64,000 bases of DNA from Curtobacterium sp. 458 (GTDB taxonomy: Bacteria; Actinomycetota; Actinomycetes; Actinomycetales; Microbacteriaceae). The stretch covers positions 2,431,830 through 2,495,829 of the forward strand of contig NZ_CP129104.1 in NCBI RefSeq assembly GCF_030406605.1, given 5' to 3'. The notes under the pieces are model-generated. The model had not been told where the DNA came from. It saw nothing but the letters and a program-made list of their open reading frames with translations, and searched no databases. Positions 60,166 through 64,000 of this stretch are shown piece by piece (within the stretch, counting starts at the first letter, position 1; the number at the start of each line of letters is the position of its first letter). Both the position numbers and the translations under genes were made by a program.

Positions 60166-62862
60166 TCAGCGGGCGAGCTTCAGCCAGACCGCGCCGAGCG
60201 GCGGCACCACGAGGTTCGCCGATGCCGGACGGCCCGCCCACGGCGTGTCCTCGGCGGTGACGACGCCGAGGTTGCCCACGCCCGACCCGCCGTACTCGGC
60301 GGCGTCGGTGTTCAGCACCTCGTGCCACTGGCCGGCCGCGGGGAGACCGAACCGTCGCTCGACCGGCACCCCGGAGAAGTTGACGAACACCGCGAGGCGG
60401 TCGTCGCCGTCCTTGCGGAGGAACCCGAGCGTCGAGTGCGGAGCGTCGCCGCCCTCGATCCACTCGAAGCCGTCCGGGGTCGAGTCGTGGGTCCACAGCG
60501 CCGGTGTGTCGCGGTAGACGCGGTTGAGCGCGGCGACGAGGTCCTGCACGCCACGGTGGCCGGGGTCGTCGAGGTGCCACCAGTCGAGCCCTCGTGCCTC
60601 GGACCACTCCTGCGCCTGGGCGAACTCCTGGCCCATGAACAGCAGCTGCTTGCCCGGGTGCGCCCACATGAACGCCAGGTAGGCCCGCACGTTCGCGAGC
60701 TTCTGCCACTCGTCCCCGGGCATCTTCCCGAACAGCGACCCCTTGCCGTGCACGACCTCGTCGTGGCTGATCGGCAGGGTGAACTGCTCGCTGAACGCGT
60801 ACACGAGCGAGAACGTGATCTCGTCGTGGTGGTAGCTGCGGTGCACGGGCTCGCGGCCGATGTACTCGAGCGAGTCGTGCATCCACCCCATGTTCCACTT
60901 CTGCCCGAACCCGAGGCCGCCCGCGCTCGTCGGCTGGGTGACACCCGGCCACGAGGTGCTCTCCTCGGCGATCATGACGATGCCCGGGTAGCGCTTGTAC
61001 GCGGTGGCGTTGGTCTCCTGCAGGAAGGAGATCGCCTCGAGGTACTCGCGTCCGCCGTGGATGTTCGGCAGCCAGTCGGTGCGGGAGTAGTCGAGGTACA
61101 GCATCGAGGCCACGGCGTCGACGCGGAGGCCGTCGATGTGGAACTCCTCGAGCCAGTACAGCGCGTTCGCGACCAGGAAGTTGCGGACCTGCGGCTGACC
61201 GAAGTCGAACACGTAGGTGCCCCAGTCGAGCTGTTCGCCGCGCCGGGGATCCGGGTGCTCGAAGAGGGCGTGTCCATCGAACTTCGCGAGGGCCCACTCG
61301 TCCTTCGGGAAGTGCCCGGGCACCCAGTCCATGATCACGCCGATGCCGGCCGAGTGCAGTCGGTCGACGAGGTACCGGAGGTCGTCGGGGGAGCCGAACC
61401 GTGCCGTCGGGGCGTAGTACCCGGTGACCTGGTAGCCCCACGACCCACCGAACGGGTGCTCGGCGAGCGGCAGGAACTCGACGTGGGTGAACCCGAGGAA
61501 CTGCACGTGGCCGATGAGCTGGTCGGCGACCTCGCGGTAGGACAACCCAGGACGCCACGACCCGAGGTGCACCTCGTAGACGCTCATCGGACGGTCGTGC
61601 GTCGTGGTCCGCGCGCGGTGCTCCATCCAGGCGGTGTCGCCGTCGGACCACGTGTACGAGGACGCCGTGATGACGGACGCCGTCGCCGGCGGGACCTCGG
61701 TGCGACGCGCGAACGGGTCCGCGCGCTCCACCCACCCGGAGTCGGTGAGGATCTGGAACTTGTACCGCTGGCCCTCGAGGGCGCCCGGCCAGAAGAGCTC
61801 CCACACGCCGAGGTCGTTCAGCCGGCGCATCGCGGTCGTGCGGCCCTCCCAGCCCTCGAAGTCGCCGATGACCCGGACGGCGGTGGCGCGGGGCGCCCAC
61901 ACGGTGAACGCGACGCCGTCGACGCCGTCGACCGTCTGCACGTGCGCGCCGAGGTGGTGCCAGAGCTGCTCGTCGCGGCCTTCGCCGAAGAGGTGCAGGT
62001 CGAGCTCGCCGATGGTGGGGGCGAAGCGGTAGGCGTCGTCGGTCGTCCAGGTGATGTCGTCCGTGTCACCGGAGGGGTCCGGGTCGTAGTCGGCCTCGAC
62101 CCGGTAGCGGCCGAGGGTGCCCTCGGTCGCGCCGGCCCAGAGGCCGTCTCCCTCGTGCACCAGTTCGATGTCGTCGCCGTCGGGTCGGACGATCCGGACC
62201 GCGCTCGCGAGGTGCCGGACGACGCGGACGCTCGTGCCGCCGTCGACGGGGTGCGGGCCCAGGACGTCGTGCGGCTGCGACCAGCGGGCCTCGGCGACCT
62301 GCTGGCGGAGCCAGTCCTCGACCGGGGCCGGACGCGGGCCGTCGGGCGACGGCGCCGAGGTGGTACCGCTCGCCACGGGGGCCGGTGCTGACGTCGAGGC
62401 GCCCGGCTGGGCGTCGGCCAGCGGTGCACCGCCCTCGGAGGTCGGGGCGTCGGCACCGTCGTCGACCGCGGTCGTCAGGTGACGGGGGTGCGCCGCGTCG
62501 GGAGCGTGGCCGGCGAGCGTCGCGGACTCGGGGACACCGCGGTCCGGCGCTTCCTTCGCCGGTGCGGGGGCACCGGGCAGGTCTTCGCCGGGTCCGGAGA
62601 CCCGGGGCTCGTAGCGCGGCTCGGGAGGACGCGACGCGCCTGACGCGGCGGCGGGCACCGTCGGGCCGTCCGTCGCGGGAGCAGCGACGTGCTGCGCCGG
62701 GTGGGTCGGCCGAGGGGTGTCCTCGGGCATCCGACGCGGGAGCACGGGCGGCGGCGGGGGCGGCACGGGGGGCACGCTCGGCCCCTGACCACGACCGGGC
62801 TGCGGCGGGGTGGGCTGTGCCTCCGTCCCGCTGTCCTTCGGCGTCTTGTCGGCGTCGGTCAT
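60166..62862 (-). CDS. glgB: 1,4-alpha-glucan branching enzyme
   Basis: Adds alpha-1,6 branches to glycogen or to the linear glucan made by GlgE. The protein has 898 residues, with an N-terminal extension of about 170 residues rich in Pro, Ala and Gly that is absent from most GlgB proteins. The carbohydrate-binding N domain and GH13 core follow: [15 protein letters not shown], the nucleophile region [15 protein letters not shown], the acid/base [10 protein letters not shown] and [17 protein letters not shown] 62862 overlaps the glgE stop by four bases (ATGA), so glgE-glgB form one operon for the trehalose-maltose-1-phosphate route to alpha-glucan. Confidence 0.95.
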   Translation of the reverse strand: MTDADKTPKDSGTEAQPTPPQPGRGQGPSVPPVPPPPPPVLPRRMPEDTPRPTHPAQHVAAPATDGPTVPAAASGASRPPEPRYEPRVSGPGEDLPGAPAPAKEAPDRGVPESATLAGHAPDAAHPRHLTTAVDDGADAPTSEGGAPLADAQPGASTSAPAPVASGTTSAPSPDGPRPAPVEDWLRQQVAEARWSQPHDVLGPHPVDGGTSVRVVRHLASAVRIVRPDGDDIELVHEGDGLWAGATEGTLGRYRVEADYDPDPSGDTDDITWTTDDAYRFAPTIGELDLHLFGEGRDEQLWHHLGAHVQTVDGVDGVAFTVWAPRATAVRVIGDFEGWEGRTTAMRRLNDLGVWELFWPGALEGQRYKFQILTDSGWVERADPFARRTEVPPATASVITASSYTWSDGDTAWMEHRARTTTHDRPMSVYEVHLGSWRPGLSYREVADQLIGHVQFLGFTHVEFLPLAEHPFGGSWGYQVTGYYAPTARFGSPDDLRYLVDRLHSAGIGVIMDWVPGHFPKDEWALAKFDGHALFEHPDPRRGEQLDWGTYVFDFGQPQVRNFLVANALYWLEEFHIDGLRVDAVASMLYLDYSRTDWLPNIHGGREYLEAISFLQETNATAYKRYPGIVMIAEESTSWPGVTQPTSAGGLGFGQKWNMGWMHDSLEYIGREPVHRSYHHDEITFSLVYAFSEQFTLPISHDEVVHGKGSLFGKMPGDEWQKLANVRAYLAFMWAHPGKQLLFMGQEFAQAQEWSEARGLDWWHLDDPGHRGVQDLVAALNRVYRDTPALWTHDSTPDGFEWIEGGDAPHSTLGFLRKDGDDRLAVFVNFSGVPVERRFGLPAAGQWHEVLNTDAAEYGGSGVGNLGVVTAEDTPWAGRPASANLVVPPLGAVWLKLAR

Positions 62863-64000
62863 CGGTGCGGTCCCTCCACGACGAGCAGGTGCACGGGCTC
62901 CTGGAAGGCGTCCAGGCGTACGTAGTTCGACGAGCCCCACACCCAGCGCTGCCCGGTGACGACGTCGCGGACGTCGAACGGCTCCTCGGTGGCGAGCCCG
63001 AGGGCGGCCAGGTCGAGGTGCACCGTGGTCTCACGGGCCGAGTGGGGGTCGACGTTGGCGACGACGATCACGGTGTCGTCGCGGCCGGAACGGACGAACC
63101 GCCCCGGCAGGTGCTTGGAGTACACGACGATCGCCGGGTCCTCGGAGTGGTGCACGTGCAGGTTCCGGAGCTGCCGGAGCGCCGGGTGCGCTGCACGGAA
63201 GCGGTTGAGCATCGTGACGTACGGCGCCAGGCTCGCACCCTCGGCCTCGGCGAGGGCGAAGTCGCGCGGCTTGTACTCGTACTTCTCGTTGTCGATGTTC
63301 TCCTCGGACCCCGGTCGGGCGACGTCCTCGAAGAGCTCGTACCCGGAGTACATGCCCCACGTCGGCGCACCCGTCGCGGCGAGGGCGGCACGGACCTTGT
63401 AGCCCGCTCGGCCGCCGAACTGCAGGTACTCGGTGAGGATGTCCGGTGTGTTCACGAAGAGGTTCGGGCGCAGGTACGCGCTCGTCTCGTGGCTGAGTTC
63501 CTCGAAGTAGGACTCGATCTCTTCGCGCGTGTTCCGCCAGGTGAAGTACGTGTACGACTGCTGGAACCCGACCTCGGCGAGCGCCCGCATCATCGCCGGG
63601 CGGGTGAACGCCTCGGCGAGGAACACCGTGTCCGGGTGTTCGTCACGGATCTCGCGGATGACCCGCTCCCAGAACCAGAGCGGCTTCGTGTGCGGGTTGT
63701 CGACGCGGAAGATCCGCACGCCGAACGACATCCAGTGCCGCAGGACGCGCAGCACCTCGGTGACGAGGCCCTCGGGGTCCGCGTCGAACTGGATCGGGTA
63801 GATGTCCTGGTAGCGCTTCGGCGGGTTCTCGGCCGTGGCGATGGAGCCGTCCGCGCGCTGGGTGAACCAGTCCGGGTGCTCGGTGACCCACGGGTGGTCG
63901 GGGGAGCACTGGAGAGCGAAGTCGAGCGCGACCTCCATCCCGGTGTTCTTGGCGGTCTCGACGAACTCGCGGAAGTCGTCCTCGGTGCCGAGGTCGGGGT
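62859..64000 (-). CDS. glgE: Alpha-1,4-glucan:maltose-1-phosphate maltosyltransferase, C-terminal part (partial)
   Basis: Extends alpha-1,4-glucan with maltose from maltose 1-phosphate. The frame is open to the right edge of the window; about 380 C-terminal codons are visible. Visible motifs: [31 protein letters not shown], the nucleophile [11 protein letters not shown], the acid/base [10 protein letters not shown] and [11 protein letters not shown]. The C-terminal beta domain ends [11 protein letters not shown]. The partner branching enzyme is encoded immediately downstream and overlaps by four bases. Confidence 0.95.
   Translation of the reverse strand, partial: PDLGTEDDFREFVETAKNTGMEVALDFALQCSPDHPWVTEHPDWFTQRADGSIATAENPPKRYQDIYPIQFDADPEGLVTEVLRVLRHWMSFGVRIFRVDNPHTKPLWFWERVIREIRDEHPDTVFLAEAFTRPAMMRALAEVGFQQSYTYFTWRNTREEIESYFEELSHETSAYLRPNLFVNTPDILTEYLQFGGRAGYKVRAALAATGAPTWGMYSGYELFEDVARPGSEENIDNEKYEYKPRDFALAEAEGASLAPYVTMLNRFRAAHPALRQLRNLHVHHSEDPAIVVYSKHLPGRFVRSGRDDTVIVVANVDPHSARETTVHLDLAALGLATEEPFDVRDVVTGQRWVWGSSNYVRLDAFQEPVHLLVVEGPHR

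Overview
The window is about 64 kb of very GC-rich chromosomal DNA. Gene content and order point to a high-GC actinobacterium of the family Microbacteriaceae: leuCD-murA-plsC-gpsA-ddl, yceD-rpmF-rnc-mutM-smc-ftsY, ffh-rpsP-khpA-rimM-trmD-rplS-lepB-rnhB-yraN-comM-dprA-xerC-rpsB-tsf-pyrH-frr-cdsA, Lsr2, DUF2469, DUF3515 and GlgE. A complete locus resembling cyclohexanecarboxyl-CoA (CHC-CoA) biosynthesis makes Curtobacterium, particularly C. pusillum-like strains known for omega-cyclohexyl fatty acids, the most attractive guess. The genus is inference. I saw no rRNA, tRNA, CRISPR array, transposase or prophage.

Layout. 1-0.3 kb: the start of a reverse-strand FUSC-like transporter. 0.5-7 kb: leucine biosynthesis (leuCD) running into envelope genes (murA, plsC, gpsA, ddl). 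7-14.9 kb: DUF3515 lipoprotein, thiL, rsmD, recG, coaD, yceD, rpmF, rnc, mutM. 14.9-26 kb: smc, a TerC protein behind a yybP-ykoY manganese riboswitch, ftsY, lipB-lipA, a VOC protein, ffh. 26-35 kb: a YbdK-type carboxylate-amine ligase divergent from a four-gene CHC-CoA-like operon. 35-45 kb: ribosome, tRNA-modification and secretion genes, lsr2, yraN-comM-dprA-xerC. 45-52 kb: M23 protein, sugar transporter, rpsB-tsf-pyrH-frr-cdsA. 52-60 kb: cell-envelope and polarity candidates (DivIVA-type repeat protein, transglycosylase-like protein, long coiled coil, membrane/lipoprotein composite, YbbN/CnoX co-chaperone). 60-64 kb: glgB and the end of glgE.

The standout system is 27.4-34.9 kb. An EPSP-synthase-like domain fused to an acyl-CoA ligase is followed by an acyl-CoA dehydrogenase, an enoyl-reductase-type SDR (ChcA-like) and a 2,4-dienoyl-CoA-reductase-like flavoenzyme. 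This is the enzyme set expected to strip the hydroxyls and double bonds from shikimate to give CHC-CoA, the starter for omega-cyclohexyl fatty acids. A 15-bp palindrome overlaps its probable promoter.

The intergenic DNA is also structured. Three families of palindromes recur, mostly between convergent genes. About fifteen genes have a TAnnnT-like -10 element only 6-10 nt before the start codon, which suggests widespread leaderless transcription. RNA-level switches are likely in front of terC and possible in front of lsr2 and rpsB.
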